Assembly: GCA_033060915.1 (NCBI GenBank) | Contig: CM065378.1 | Location: forward strand, 13,905,001-13,969,000 | Length of the DNA: 64,000 bases | Source of the DNA: Euryodendron excelsum | Taxonomy: Eukaryota > Streptophyta > Magnoliopsida > Ericales > Pentaphylacaceae | Direction of reading: 5' to 3' | In this document: positions 35,694 through 48,496 of the stretch, piece by piece | How positions within the stretch are numbered: the first letter of the stretch is position 1 | How the letters are laid out: each line of letters opens with the position of its first letter | Position numbers and translations under genes: made by a program | The notes under the pieces: generated by a model | What the model was told of the DNA's origin: nothing | What the model saw: the letters and a program-made list of their open reading frames with translations, nothing else | The model's database searches: none

Positions 35694-37518
35694 CATATGT
35701 CATCACTCACACGTCCTGGTAGAAAAAAATTGTTAAATGAGTGCACAAGGGCTTTCGATTGGGGTGTAATCAATGCAATGGAGAGTTTTGTTGACATTAA
35801 GATAAAAAATTTAACCAACCAAACTACATGTATGGAATTAGTGTGAACTTAAGTTGAAATTTAAAGTTAGGGTTAAGATTAAAACTCTTCCTTAGAAAAA
35901 GAAAATTTTATTGCATCTGTGGTTCAAAATTAAAGCTTAGATTTCAAAAAATTAGGATTAGGGGTTATTATTTTTGGCCAAATAGGGTTCAAAATTTTTG
36001 GTATAAAGCTTTTAGTTCCAAGGCTTCCAAGGTTTATTAGGTTTAGTTAGGAAGGATTATATAGGATTATAAATGCAATTTTTACTAAATACTTTAATTG
36101 TATATAGGTGAGAAATAATAATAAAAACACAAAAGCATTAAAAATCTTTCTAATACACTTGCAAAGAAGGTAAATTATTTTGGTCTATGTTAACCATTAA
36201 GACATTTAATGCTATTTTGGTCATCAAATACTTTTTCAACAATTGCCCTTAGAACATTCATTGGAAAACGAAACAAAAAACAAATTTTCTAATTTATGAA
36301 AATGCATCAATAAAGGGTATATTAGTCATAAACATTATTAATTTAGTAGAAGACTAGGAACACAAACTGTGACAGTGTGACTACAATGGTTGGGTCAGCA
36401 GCCAACCTTGTTTTCTTAAGCAGGGGTAGTTTTAATGATCTTAACTTCAATCCACAAGAGGAAAATAGACCTCTTCATAATAATGGAAGAGTTTTATTTA
36501 GAGCTATCAAAACCTCCATGTTTATACTTGATTAAGCACCATATTATTGAAAATGCATGGCACACTTATAATTGTTTTTCTATATAAATTGAACATTTAA
36601 TATGACTAATGTTTTTGTTAAAATGGTTTATATTCACATATGATATTCAATCCATTGGATACCTTTTTTTTGGAGTGGTGGGGGGAGGGAATGGGGGGTT
36701 ATATATATACATATATATACACACATATCTTACATCACAAGTAATATCATATATGTTACTGCTAAACTCAAAATTCCCCATCAATGTTGTATATTCTCTG
36801 AAGATAATGGGTGGAAATTGTAAGAAATTAATGAATTTTTCCTTGTTAAAAGCTGTTTAGATGGACCCATTATCCCTCAATGTGCCTTGTTAAGAAACAC
36901 AAAAATCTTCATTAGATGTCCTTTGTTAAAGGAATCACTAACTTTCATTAACCTAAAATGAAGGGCACCATCCCTTTTCAAAGGCCATGAATCCTTGCAA
37001 ACAAAAAGCAATTGGTCTAAACCAACTTTTATCATGTAAAGCTCCACATACAACATTGTCACATTTCTTAACTCTATTGCAAGATCTATTCTATTTCCTA
37101 GATAGTATAAAAGATTTGTTTCATTTCATTTACTTTGTTCTTCACCCACAGAGTTGGTTTAGTTCACGTGAGTATAATTAATTCCTTCTTTTTTTGCTTA
37201 TATCAAACTTGTTTATAAAATTATAGCTAACAATATTAAGCAAATAACAGAAAATGACTTTAACTCCTCCTAACCAAAAATCCAACATTTGAATCTTATT
37301 CTGAATGATAACCTGGGGGGTCAAGGGTTTATAAAGAAACATTGAATAAGGAAAATTGGAAAAAGAGGTAGCACCATACAAGTGTGGCTTTTGGACTTCT
37401 ACCAGTGGCTTGAACCTATCTTCAACTAAAGGTGGGCACATCACCAGGCATTATTAAATATTAAGAGAACCCAATGCCAAAGGCTAATCACAAAAGTTAA
37501 TACAAACTCAAACAAAAT
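35694..37518. other. Intergenic DNA, no gene seen
   Basis: AT-rich; only short low-complexity frames on both strands. An alternating TATA/CACA stretch lies near 36701-36726. Confidence 0.45.
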
Positions 37519-37703
37519 GGATTGCCTAGTGGTCAATTAATTTTCATGCTAAACATGAGGTCTTAAGTTCGAGCCTCTCCATACTTTATTGTGATCAGTT
37601 ATTATTTATACAAATACATGAAATTAATAGTTCGTGTGGATAATGGTCCTGCAAAAGCTTTATAGAATAGTCGGTTAAAGACCTAAACACCATGTAAAAA
37701 AAT
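37519..37703 (+). mobile_element. tRNA-derived SINE, copy 1
   Basis: GATTGCCTAGTGGTCAATTA is an A-box-like start, and AAGTTCGAGCCTC about 35 nt later is a good B box. A body with GATCAGTTATTATT and a tail ending ACACCATGTAAAAAAA follow. The body is shared with the element at 38785-38963, which supports a SINE family. Confidence 0.6.
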
Positions 37704-38784
37704 ATAATATATATATATATATATATATATTAATACCAACTCATATATATGGGCAAAACCAGAAGGGAAGAAACAAACTGTAAAAGCTAGTTTTATACAA
37801 AGGTGACTGTGGCAATGCATGCAATGTTTTAGGCATAATCATTTCTTAGGTAATTAACTCATAGCTGGCTTCATGTTGGAAGATGCAATCTCTGCTCTTG
37901 GCTTAGGATGGATTAGAGTAAACCAAACTCAAAACTTCATTTAACATCATGCATGAGTTCAGACAACTACTACAACACTGACAATGATGCAATTACCACC
38001 AAGGTTGCAGAATTAAAACCTCTAAAGTTACTAGAACAGCCATTTGTTAGTGCTTGGCCTGCCACCCATATGAAAGTGATGTTTAAAATATGTCTTAAAA
38101 CAATAATTAAGAACTTTTGGGTCGATCTTGGCCGAACATTACTTATTCCTATGCTGCATTATAGTGGTAAAGAATAAATTGCTGTTCTGTAATACATAAT
38201 TTAATTCATTGTTTACAGACTTATCAAAGTGATTGAATTCACACTCGTGTAAGCTTTTTTTTTTTTTTTTTAAAGAAAAATGAAAAGAGAGGAAAAAAAA
38301 AGGACTCTTCTAAGCCCAAATATTGAGGAAGTGTCGAGAGAAACTGATTAATGTACATGAACTCCATGAGCTCAACTTCTCTGATCATCTTGAATAGAGA
38401 TGTGCCATACTGAAGTTAACCATGAGAAAAAATGAAGTAAAATCTTAACCATGCAGTAAGAAGATGAAATTAGATATACATTGTCCATATCTCGAGATTT
38501 TTGTCGTAATCCAGGTATAAAAAATTCTTAACGATTGAAATCACTTAATCAGATCCCATTGCCAAGTTTAGATAATCCAAGTTGGAATGGTGAGAATCCA
38601 AGGCCATGGGATGAGACAACTTGGTGTGGCAAATAATTGAGTACCATGCATATACTATTTAATTCAGGCCAAGAGAGCAGCAGACACAAAACATTGTATA
38701 GTACTCCTACAAGGCCATTCTAATCACTATGTACCAATCCTAGGAGACACGTTTGAATTCTATGAAAGCCTTCAGAAACTCCAT
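37704..38784. other. Intergenic DNA, no gene seen
   Basis: Begins with an (AT)n run (about 37708-37730). AT-rich, with no coding sequence recognised. Confidence 0.45.
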
Positions 38785-39029
38785 TGTTGGTTCTCAGCAT
38801 GAGATTTTTAATTCGATATTCGCTCACTTTTTTTTATGATCAATTATTATTCATGTAATATGTAAAATTTACATGATTCATGTAAATGGTGGGCCTGCAC
38901 GAACTCAAGGAAGCAACGAGTTATAAGCCTGGATACCATATAGATATAAAAAAAAAAAAAAAAGTGGCCCTGCACGAGTTTGAGGAAGAAGTCAATTAAA
39001 GGCCTAGATACCATGTAACCCCCCCAAAA
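38785..39029 (+). mobile_element. SINE copy 2 with a duplicated 3' end
   Basis: It shares with the copy at 37519 the words GATCAATTATTATT, GGGCCTGCACGAACTC and GATACCATATAG near the tail. The B-box region is decayed. A poly-A tail (38949-38963) is followed by a second, shorter copy of the 3' part (GGCCCTGCACGAGTTTGAGG to ACCATGTAACCC, 38964-39029), so the tail end is duplicated in tandem. Confidence 0.5.
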
Positions 39030-39837
39030 AAGAAGAAAGCCTTGAGAAACTGAGTTCCCTACTTCCGTGTGGTTGGTGTCTGTTGGTTAGTCTCCTTATT
39101 TTGGAATGCTACTGGCTTCAGAACACTTTAACATCTGCCCTTTTGGGAAGACATGGAGATGAAGTCATCTTCATCATCCATTGTTTCTGAACTTTTTCTA
39201 ATCTAATGTATGTTATAAAAAGAAATTTAAAAAAAAAAACTTAAGCTTAAATCAAAACAATTTTGAAATTAAATATACTGACATCATGCTAGCTATCAAG
39301 GATGTTCCAAAGTGGGGAGTGGAAAGGAAAACAAGGAAAATAGAGAGAATTAAAAGGAGGTGTTAAATAAATATTTTTCAATGAAGCTTGCATCAAGAAA
39401 ATATATATGGATATCATATTCATGGTTTAGTTGTTGGAACTTTTCTCAGTCTACCTCACATGTTAGCAATTTATGCCATTAGCCAATTTCATGCTTTACT
39501 ATGTGAATTGCTCGTCCTTTCTCTTTCCTTTCCCTTGTGCTGACATGACACACCGAGAACATTTGCCAGGAAAGAGCCCCTCAAAGATTGACTCAAATTC
39601 CATGGAAATAAGGTAAACTAAAGTCATCGAAACAAAAGAACATCAAAATGACATTTCCTACAAAGGGTGACTCTCCAAGGAATTGGAATCAAGTTTCCAA
39701 TTAACTATGTTAATGGGGCCTCTCTAAGTTTTGTAAATTATGCATAGCATGTTAATTAAGTTGCTTAGTTCACACTGTAAGACTTGATTTGCATGTTACA
39801 ATGCTGCAAGTTTGGAGGCACCCCCTATTTTATGACT
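39030..39837. other. Intergenic DNA, no gene seen
   Basis: No supported feature. It may include the 3' UTR of the candidate small gene to its right (minus strand). Confidence 0.4.
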
Positions 39838-40020
39838 TTATATGCTTGTTGGACCATCTCTCACTATTGAAGAAGAAGACAATGGGACACCCATCTCTGG
39901 TGTCAGCCAACTAATAACCTGCATTACAAGCAACCTTATTATTCTAGTAAACCTAACATATGTAAAATATATACTGTAATTACCTATAATGGCCATTAGG
40001 ATCGGCAATCGATCAATCAT
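39838..40020 (-). CDS. Candidate small gene, 60-residue product, function unknown
   Basis: An open frame of 60 codons on the minus strand with promoter-like signals in the right order: G-box (40143-40148), TATA (40131-40138), then a ~100-nt CT-rich leader with two near-identical TTTTCTCTCTCTAA blocks, then the first ATG. The product starts MIDRLPILMAII, has a hydrophobic N-terminal half and a polar end with GVPLSSSSIVRDG. I recognise no family. An acceptor-like TTGTAATGCAG lies in the middle, so the transcript could also be spliced or be a non-coding RNA. A 9/10-bp inverted repeat with a 4-nt loop overlaps the ATG (about 40011-40034). Support is context only. Confidence 0.28.
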   Translation of the reverse strand: MIDRLPILMAIIGNYSIYFTYVRFTRIIRLLVMQVISWLTPEMGVPLSSSSIVRDGPTSI

Positions 40021-40130
40021 ACGAATGATTAATCAGCTAGGTGAAGTTAGAGAGAGAAAACCCGATTTAGAGAGAGAAAATTGATCATTGCACGATTAAA
40101 TTAAGACCCGAGCATCGGGTTGGGCGGTCG

Positions 40131-40148
40131 TTTATAAGTAATCACGTG
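40131..40148 (-). promoter_or_regulatory. G-box and TATA box upstream of the candidate small gene
   Basis: CACGTG at 40143-40148 is the G-box core bound by plant bZIP and bHLH factors. CTTATAAA (minus strand, 40131-40138) is a TATA box a few bases downstream. A G-box this close to a TATA box in otherwise AT-rich DNA suggests a real, regulated promoter. Confidence 0.4.
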
Positions 40149-41078
40149 TGTTAGCGAATGCTTAAGCCGTCATGTTAACTAATAAAGAAACTTGAGAACT
40201 ATTTTAATATTTTATTTAGCTAATAATTAAGCTCTTGGGAATGGGAGAATAGGACTTTGAGACTTGTCGTCCTTGCTACATTGTTACTTTGTTTTTTTTT
40301 TTTGAACAAACTTCCATAGCAAAAGAAGAGAAATCTTTGGTCTACGAGGGTGAGCATCTTCGTATACGCCAAGGCATAGAGCTTGTATCCACCCAGGCCT
40401 CTTATTATATTAAGTGGGAGTAGAATATATATACATAATTATATATATAGATATATATATGTATGTCTTATTATGCATAAAAATATATGGGGTCGAATTC
40501 AAACTTAGCTCATAAAATTAAAGAGTTTTAAGTTTTGACTTTTTTTAATTATGAATCAAATACAGGTCGAGTTTGAATAGCTTGTTTTGCGTTACAGGGT
40601 TTTACTATACTTTGTTTGGGCTAAAACTTACTTTACTTTGAGTTCTGAATCACTTGGAAGAAAAAAAGGCAAGAAATTGTTGAAATTTAGGTTCATGTGT
40701 AGACGTAACCTTCTTTCCTTTTTATTAGTGGAGGAAGCACGTAAACCTATTTCTTTCGAGACAAGATTTGAAAACATGTTACTTTCAAGTTATTGACCTG
40801 TCGAAGAGAAACTTGCCCAATGAGATTTATCAAAGTCATGGCTTGGATTCTCATGTTGGATTGTGCTTAAAGCAGGTTTCAACTTCTAATTATTCCCCGT
40901 CTGCTTTTGGAAACATTCTTGTTCATAGCAATTTACCCTTCTTGCCCAAAACCAAAAAGAAAAACAAGAAAAAAAAAAAAAAAAAGTAGCAGTTCCCTGA
41001 TCTAAAAGCATTTTAGAGCATTTTAGGTCTGAGCTCCATTAATGATCCAGTGCTATTAGAATTTAACGAAACTAATCA
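40149..41078. other. Intergenic DNA, no gene seen
   Basis: AT-rich with an (AT)n-type stretch near 40418-40465 and poly-A near 40970-40985. The frames at 40587-40796 and 40768-40989 are low-complexity and unsupported. Confidence 0.45.
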
Positions 41079-41287
41079 TTATTATGGGCAATGGCGGAGG
41101 CAAGAAAGATATTGAGAGGGGCAACCATAGCTAAGAAAAAATTTAACAACCTGATGGGGGCATTTATAATTTTTAAGGGGCGACAAATTGACAAAAATAT
41201 CTAAAACTATAGGTAAAAAAAAAAAAAATTCAAACTGAGGGGAGGCAGCTGCCCCGGGCACACATTGAATCCACCCCTTATTATGGG
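41079..41287. mobile_element. MITE-like element with a 10-bp target duplication
   Basis: The 189-bp core (41089-41277) is bounded by perfect direct repeats of TTATTATGGG (41079-41088 and 41278-41287). The core ends are weakly inverted: CAATGGCGGAGGCAA on the left, and GGGGTGGATTCAA on the other strand at the right. Elements starting with GGCGGAG are frequent plant MITEs. A 9-10-bp duplication points to a Mutator-like origin. Confidence 0.6.
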
Positions 41288-42054
41288 TTGCGGTCTTTTT
41301 TCTTTTTTTTATATTTTTTTTCCCTTAATAAAGTCTCATAAACTTGCTCGGATCAACTTATAAGCTAGGTTATTTAACGAGCTTATAGTTTTTTATCAAA
41401 TTTTTTTCTTTTTGGGTTTTCGGTAAAAGCCAAGCGCTTTACTGAAAAGCCCAAAAAAGGTATTAACTTAGAAATTTAGCAGAAAAAAAGCTAATTCAAT
41501 AAGCTCATAAATAAACCCGTCCTCGAGAGAGAACCTTAAGCCAAGCATGGAAGGCTGGATCAAGAAGGCTAATACAAGGCAGAATGTGAGAACAATGTTA
41601 TGCCTTGAATGTGCTCCACTTGGAATTTTATTGCAATTTTTTTTCTCCCAGCACTAGGAACAGAGGTTCCATTATTGTCAATCATGTATGTCAAACCAGA
41701 AAGTGAGAAGCAGATAAGAAATGAGCAAGCCACGGTGAAGACTATACTTATACATCAATGCTCAAGGTAAAGCACATGAAACCCCTCCAAAACTTTTACT
41801 AACCCCAATATCCATCTGTGACAACAATAATTTTACACCCTATTGGCCTGCAATCTCTCACAAAGAAAACAGAACATGCTCCATTCGACCCATTTGTTGA
41901 TTCTCCAAAGTTGATTGATTTTGCCATTGCAAGCAACAGTACCGAGTTGCTCATATACTCTATAATTAATTGGTGTGGGAAAAATTGGATCTGCCAGTCT
42001 CATTAACTCGAATAGGTGATGCCAGTACTGTGGCTCAGCTTCAAGTTCCATCGT
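41288..42054. other. Intergenic DNA and ALB4 3' flank
   Basis: No separate gene seen. The 3' UTR of ALB4 (minus strand) should lie near 41700-42054. Confidence 0.4.
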
Positions 42055-45000
42055 TCACTCACTTCTGTCCTGATGCATATCTTGACCAGAAAGTTTGTTG
42101 TCTGCATTGCCCATAGTAGCAACAGCTTCTTCCTGGATAAATGATGAGATGATAACAAGAGGATCAGAAAATATTTGTTTACGCTTTCGTGAGGCAAATA
42201 CAGTGCTATCCATCAATTCAATTTAGAGACTCTTGCACTAAACCCAATTGCCTGAAGGGCTAACAGAAAGAAACTGCTTGCAACAAAGAAGACCATACTG
42301 AAATGAAAATAACCACATGTTTTACCATTACTTGTAATACAAGTTGCCATGTTATCCCTATAGTGGTGTTTCCTAGCTGGAAGTATGAACGCGTAATAAA
42401 GATAAATCAGGGGAATCAAAGATGGAGACTACAACTCAATTCAACAAAAAGCCTGAATTCCACTACTGCTCCAATTGGAATTTCTGGGATGCATCTTTCA
42501 TGTGGTGTGACTTGAGTATACCTACCTACCTCAACCCTCACTTGACTTTGGCAACTTCAAAATTAGCACTGTGAAGGTAATATAAAATCAAAGACAAGTT
42601 CCACACAATAACGATATGGCAGCTTTAGCTTAATCCATAGGCTTTTGAGCAAGAACATTTTAATAATCCGAGTGTATATCCAAGTCTTTAAGAGTGAACA
42701 AATGTGGCATAAAGGGAAGCCCAAAACCCACCTATTGACATCACCCTATACAGTACAGACAATTGAAATGATACATGGATTCCTTATCATCAGCTACCAA
42801 GGGCATTGCTTTCTATAAAGCTCTGAAACAAAATTCAAAACTGCCTCATCAAAAAGCAGAACTGTGAGATGAACTTTCCATATTCCATGAAGAGAGAATA
42901 TTAACAATAAACTTGAGCTCATGCAAGTTGTCCCATTGCTGCACTCAAAAGCTATTTCTTAAACTTTGATGTGAAGCGAATGACTAAAGTTCTACATCTC
43001 ACACAAGACCTAAGTGGTTTGCATAGCGCGGGCAGTGAGGATTGAGGACTTTCATTCCGTCTCCTCTTTAAATACTCTACAAACCACCCACTTTATACCG
43101 AGTCTAGACAATTCAACTGTGCTGCACATGTGCCATATAAGTTTATAACTCATGGTAAAACTGGATAGATCATCATGGTATGCAATTAGAAAAGGAGATG
43201 AAAATGGCAGTGTGAGAACACCAACAATGATGCTGCAGCATTGACATATCATAAATTTAACCAAGATGCAAAGTTATAAACAACGCATAACTTGTGAGGC
43301 TACCTTCTCCGGATTCCCAAGGAGATGTTGATCACCTCTCCCATCCTGACAATTAGGAGAAAGTTCACTGCTTTCCATCCCAATGATAGATGTCTTCTGA
43401 TCTTCCTCAGAGTCTAGAATAGAAAGATCACCATTCACAACATAATTTCCAGTGCTGGATGAATTGGTAATCCCAGTCAAAGAATTACTGCTTCCATTCC
43501 TGGAATCACTCATCTCAGCTTCAGCTCCACTTTCCCTCTGAACTGAAATGGCTTCTTTCTTATGTTGCCCATTCGTTTGAGTTGCTACTGCCTCTTCAGC
43601 TTTCCTCTTCTCTTCCTCACTCTGCCGTCTTCTCCTTGCCTCTTGCTCCTTTATCTGCTTAAATCTGGGTAACACTAATAACTTAGGACAAAAGAACAGT
43701 TGCCATAGCAATGATGTAGTCATTTTTCCCTTTTTTTTTTTTTTAGGGATAAGCAAAAATGTAGTCATATTCCAAGAACTCAACAAGAATTAACCTTTCA
43801 CCAGGACGGGGCCCCTCTGAAGTCAACTTTTCCACTTGGGGTTCCTTTTTGCTAGCAATGGTTTCAAAGATGGCCTTCTCAATTTGGGATTGTTCCTCCT
43901 TAATGATATTATCACTGAATGGACTTGCTGGATTTTTTGCACCCCCCATTTTTTGAAGCCATACCTGCTGTACTGTGCTCAATATGTTATTTGTGAACCT
44001 GCACAACATGAAAGTATGTAAATGTCTTGTGTAGAAGTGAGAAAGAGGACAGTTTTTATGATTTGATCTTGGTCATGACAATAGTTCTGAACAAAATGCC
44101 ATAATTTCATTAATAAGGGAAATACAGTATCTCTCACCAATAAAGGCTTAGCCCAGAAGGAACGGAAAGAGCAAAATAGCCAATCATTAAGGGCAGAAAT
44201 TTTGTTATGGCTTGAGAACTCTTCAAGCTTGGATCATTAGCCTGAAAGTCACGAGACACGTTAAACAATAAAGAACAATAAATGAATGAGAATTTGAGGC
44301 CTTAGATCAGTAATTCAGGTATCATAATGGTGGAAACCACAACATAGTCAGAGACTAGATTAAAAGGAGGGATCAATTCAATGAGCAGTACTAAATGCAG
44401 GCACTGCATACTTTCAAGAAACTTGTGATAAGCGGAAAAATTGACTAAGCAGTGAAATTTGAAGAGAAAACTGCAGAGTGCCTAAAAAGGTTCAAAGAAA
44501 ACAATCATTAGTCTAAGGTTTGTAGCCCATTTGTTTTCTCGACGAGTTTTAACCTAAATCTCTTGCTTGCTAAAATTCAAAGATGGAGCAGCTCAAGTGG
44601 TCAACCGGAAAATAATGATATACCATACATTCCTCAATCTAGCTCCAACCAAAATACTAAACAGAGATGTCCACCCAACAGGGAATGAGCCAAACAAAAA
44701 AAAAATCTTAGAAAGAAAAATAAAAGTGTATTTTGTTAAACAAAATGCTTAATTAGTGGCACATTATTTTGACCTCCTGGAGCGACAATAATGCGTAGAA
44801 CACTGTCTAAAAGAAGCAAAAGTTGGCCAAGATGGTCCGGTCTTTAACAAGGACCACCAATTGCATCAGTAAGGATCAGTTGTCACCATATAGAAACCAT
44901 AACAATAAGAAGTCAGAGATAATGGAAGTAGGTCAAGGCTGAGAAAGAAAACATGATAGCCTGTGATCTAAAGACACTCATCCTTTCCTACATCAAGAGT

Positions 45001-48000
45001 AAATCTCAAAAAAGGCCAAGGTTTGGAACAAATTCATCATATAAGAAAAACAAGTAACATGGACACATCAATCCTGAAATGCAACAAACTGAAGCACCAT
45101 CACGATACATAAGCATACTGTTGCAGCAATGAAGTATAAAAGAAGTGAAGTTTGAGATGTGGAAAGAGATGCTAAACAACACCTACAAAAAAACTGACCT
45201 GTGATGACTGCATGATTTGGACAGAGATGTACTGTGAAAGAACTAGCAGCACAGGCAAGACAAGATATGCCAAGGTATCTGACCATCCAAGGGGAGGATG
45301 ACCATCCTGCAAAGAAAATCCAAGGATGAGAATAAATCCAAACCATTTTAGACGAATATCAAACTAAATTTTTAGTGTGGAAAGCATCAGAGATTCTCCC
45401 CCAACATAAACATGTTAACCATAATAAATTGTAATTATGAGTAGGTTATTCCGAATAGATTAAAAAAGGATTGATTTCTTGCTTACGGTATTGTGTGCAG
45501 AATAGATTCATAATAAATTGTAATTATGACAGGTCCTAACCTCACCCATCATATTGTGTGCAGAATTTGTAGCTAGACTAAGAAAAACATTCATATAAGT
45601 AGCGAGGTTCACCTTACGGTATATGTAAAATATTGCATTCTAAATGCACTCACAAAGCACGCAACAGCATAATTTTAGTGAAAATCGCACAAGACCATAT
45701 GGAAGCAGATGTCCATAAATTCTTATAGAAATATATCTCCACAAACGAAGGAAGTTACTGATTTAGAATGGTTGTAAGTTGAAACACTTACTACAAAAGG
45801 AAAAAGCCAAGAGATTCCACTGCCACTTTGTCGATTAGCAATTGTAGTCGGACCAGCCAAGGAGGGTATCCAGAAGAAGCCTTCTGTCAGGAGTCCCTTA
45901 AGTTTAGAATCAACATTAGATTAGATATGGGATGTCCTTCAGTAGAAATTAAAAGCAAAAGTGGCAAAAGTATGGAGGACTCAAAACACCCAATTGACAG
46001 GATACCTCATCTGCCACATTTGAAAGGGCTCTATAAAGCCCAATCCAGACAGGTATGGTAGCCAGAGTTGGCAGGCACCCTGGTGCAGACAAAAAGGTAA
46101 CATAAGAGTAGTTCTAGGTTTACAACCACAAAGTGTCAAGAAGAGCAAGACCACAAGAAAATAAATATTTACATAAAGGCTTTATTGGCAAAGGCCTATA
46201 TTTTTTACTAAATGACCTGATGGTCATGATCATACTCAACAAGCAGAGGCAGTCTCATCCTGCCATCCATAATCACATTCTGATAAAGCACATATAAATA
46301 TTAAATCTAAGACAACAACAGCAATCAGATAAAACTAAACCAAAAATAGTATGTGCAGTTCCTATGTGATTTCTGTTTAAAAGTATCATTACTTTCTCCA
46401 CGTAGCACCTAGAGGAAGAGCTAAAGTCTCCTCAATGAGCTGCTTAAAATACTCTACCCATGTCACGCAATAATAATAGTATCTTGTGTAACAGTTGCTT
46501 CAAATTTCTCAACCTTCAAGACTCTGAGGATGAAAGGATATAAGTGCTTTAAAGACTATACATCTATATACATATATATAATGATAACGACCAATGTGAT
46601 TTTCGCAATATATCCAAATCTTCAGTCAATATTTTAACAAAAACTTCATTTGAGACAGAAGTATATTCATGGGGAACATATAAGTTGATGACTGCTATCT
46701 ATGTTACCTGAACTCTTCTAAATTTGTGAAATACCCGTGTCATACACTCGACACCCGGATGAGGGCATAAGATATGTATCCAATATGACTAGTTGGACAT
46801 GCATTTAACAAGTATGTATAACAAGTTGAATTTACTAAAAAACTAAACATATGACTTCTATTTTATGCATGAAATGTGATATTTCAGCTTGTAAATACCA
46901 TTTTTACCTTAAAAAACAAAAGAGGTAATTAAAAAATATGAAATTTAGCCGTGCCCTTGGACATGAGAATTAAATAAATCTAACACTTGGATAAGTACCC
47001 GCACTCGACATCCGTACCCAAGTCCAAATAACATAGATTACAATATTTTGTACCATATCAGTATATTTTGTGAACTTAAAATTCATAGAGATATCACATT
47101 TCACCTCACAAAGATCTGATCTACTGATGAACATATTGTGAGAAATGTGTTTTTCTTATTCTGCATAAGCAGAATAAAAGAAGCACCACCTTATCTCTTT
47201 TTGTTGAACATTAACAAGCTGATTCTCTCTAGATATATACGTGTATATATATTTTTTGATAAGTAACTATACACTTATTGAGTTGATACAAAATACCATA
47301 TCATTGCACTTTTATTGATAAATGGTGGAGATGTTCCATGAATACACATATGCAATCAAATCACTCCACAATAAAACTCAATAACTAGGACATAAGCAAC
47401 AATATCTACCTGCCAGTGGATTTATGCCAGCTAGTTTATACAATCGAGCAGTTTCAAGCTGAATCCTCTCCTGCAATTACAAATAATTGAGGATTGGCAA
47501 TCAAAAATGCAAGAGCTCATCCGTCAATGTGCTTTCAATCTTCACTCTGGCTTTTAATGGGGCAAAATAAAAGAGCGATTCATATTATAGATCTATGAAA
47601 ACTCAAAACAAACTAACTGCTGTTTCTAATCACTTATTTTTGCTTTAGTTCCTGTCAGATCTAAAGTTTGGTTAAACAATACACAAGAAAGGAGCTTGAA
47701 ATGTAACTATTAACCAAACAAAAAGCTTCCAGTGTTACAAGCCTCCACTTAAGCATCTATGCCATTAGTGATGTAGAAAAAATTGAAGCGTTTATTTGTT
47801 TCACCCGGCATTCTCAAAGTAAGAAACTGACCCATTTCTTTTAATGACATGTTCAGCTAAAGGTCAGGTGAAATATAAATTTGAATAATAAGTGCAAGGC
47901 TAACCACTATCTTGACAAAAGAGCTTCACATAGAGTTATCACCTGATCAAGAAGCTTCTCACATAATAAATTTCCACTTGAGCATCTGTTTAATCTGTGA

Positions 48001-48022
48001 AATAGAATCACTAGATGTTGTC

Positions 48023-48069
<47 letters not shown>

Positions 48070-48455
48070 CGTGTGCGTGCAACCGTCTGTGTCTTGTGTC
48101 TGTGGATGATTTCATATCTCAGAGCCATAGTGCTTAAAATTGTACAATTCATGATTCAAATCTTATAATTTGAGTTGATTCAAGCCCTCGTTGATACGAA
48201 TTGGTTAGGTCAATCAACAGAGGACCTGAACGGTTGGTTAATTGGTGAATCGATGGGTGAGTCAACACTGAACTATCGATTTGGCTTAATGGTTATTTTC
48301 CCCTTTTTTTTTTTTTCTTTGCTGATTTTTTTGGCCAGAAAATGGTCTCCTTAAAAGCCTTTTAGGTTGTTCTATACCATTCTTTTCCTCTGATTCCCCT
48401 TTCCTAAATTGTCTTGGAGCCTTTGTGCTCCCAACCCCGACTATCAATAAACAAA

Positions 48456-48496
<41 letters not shown>

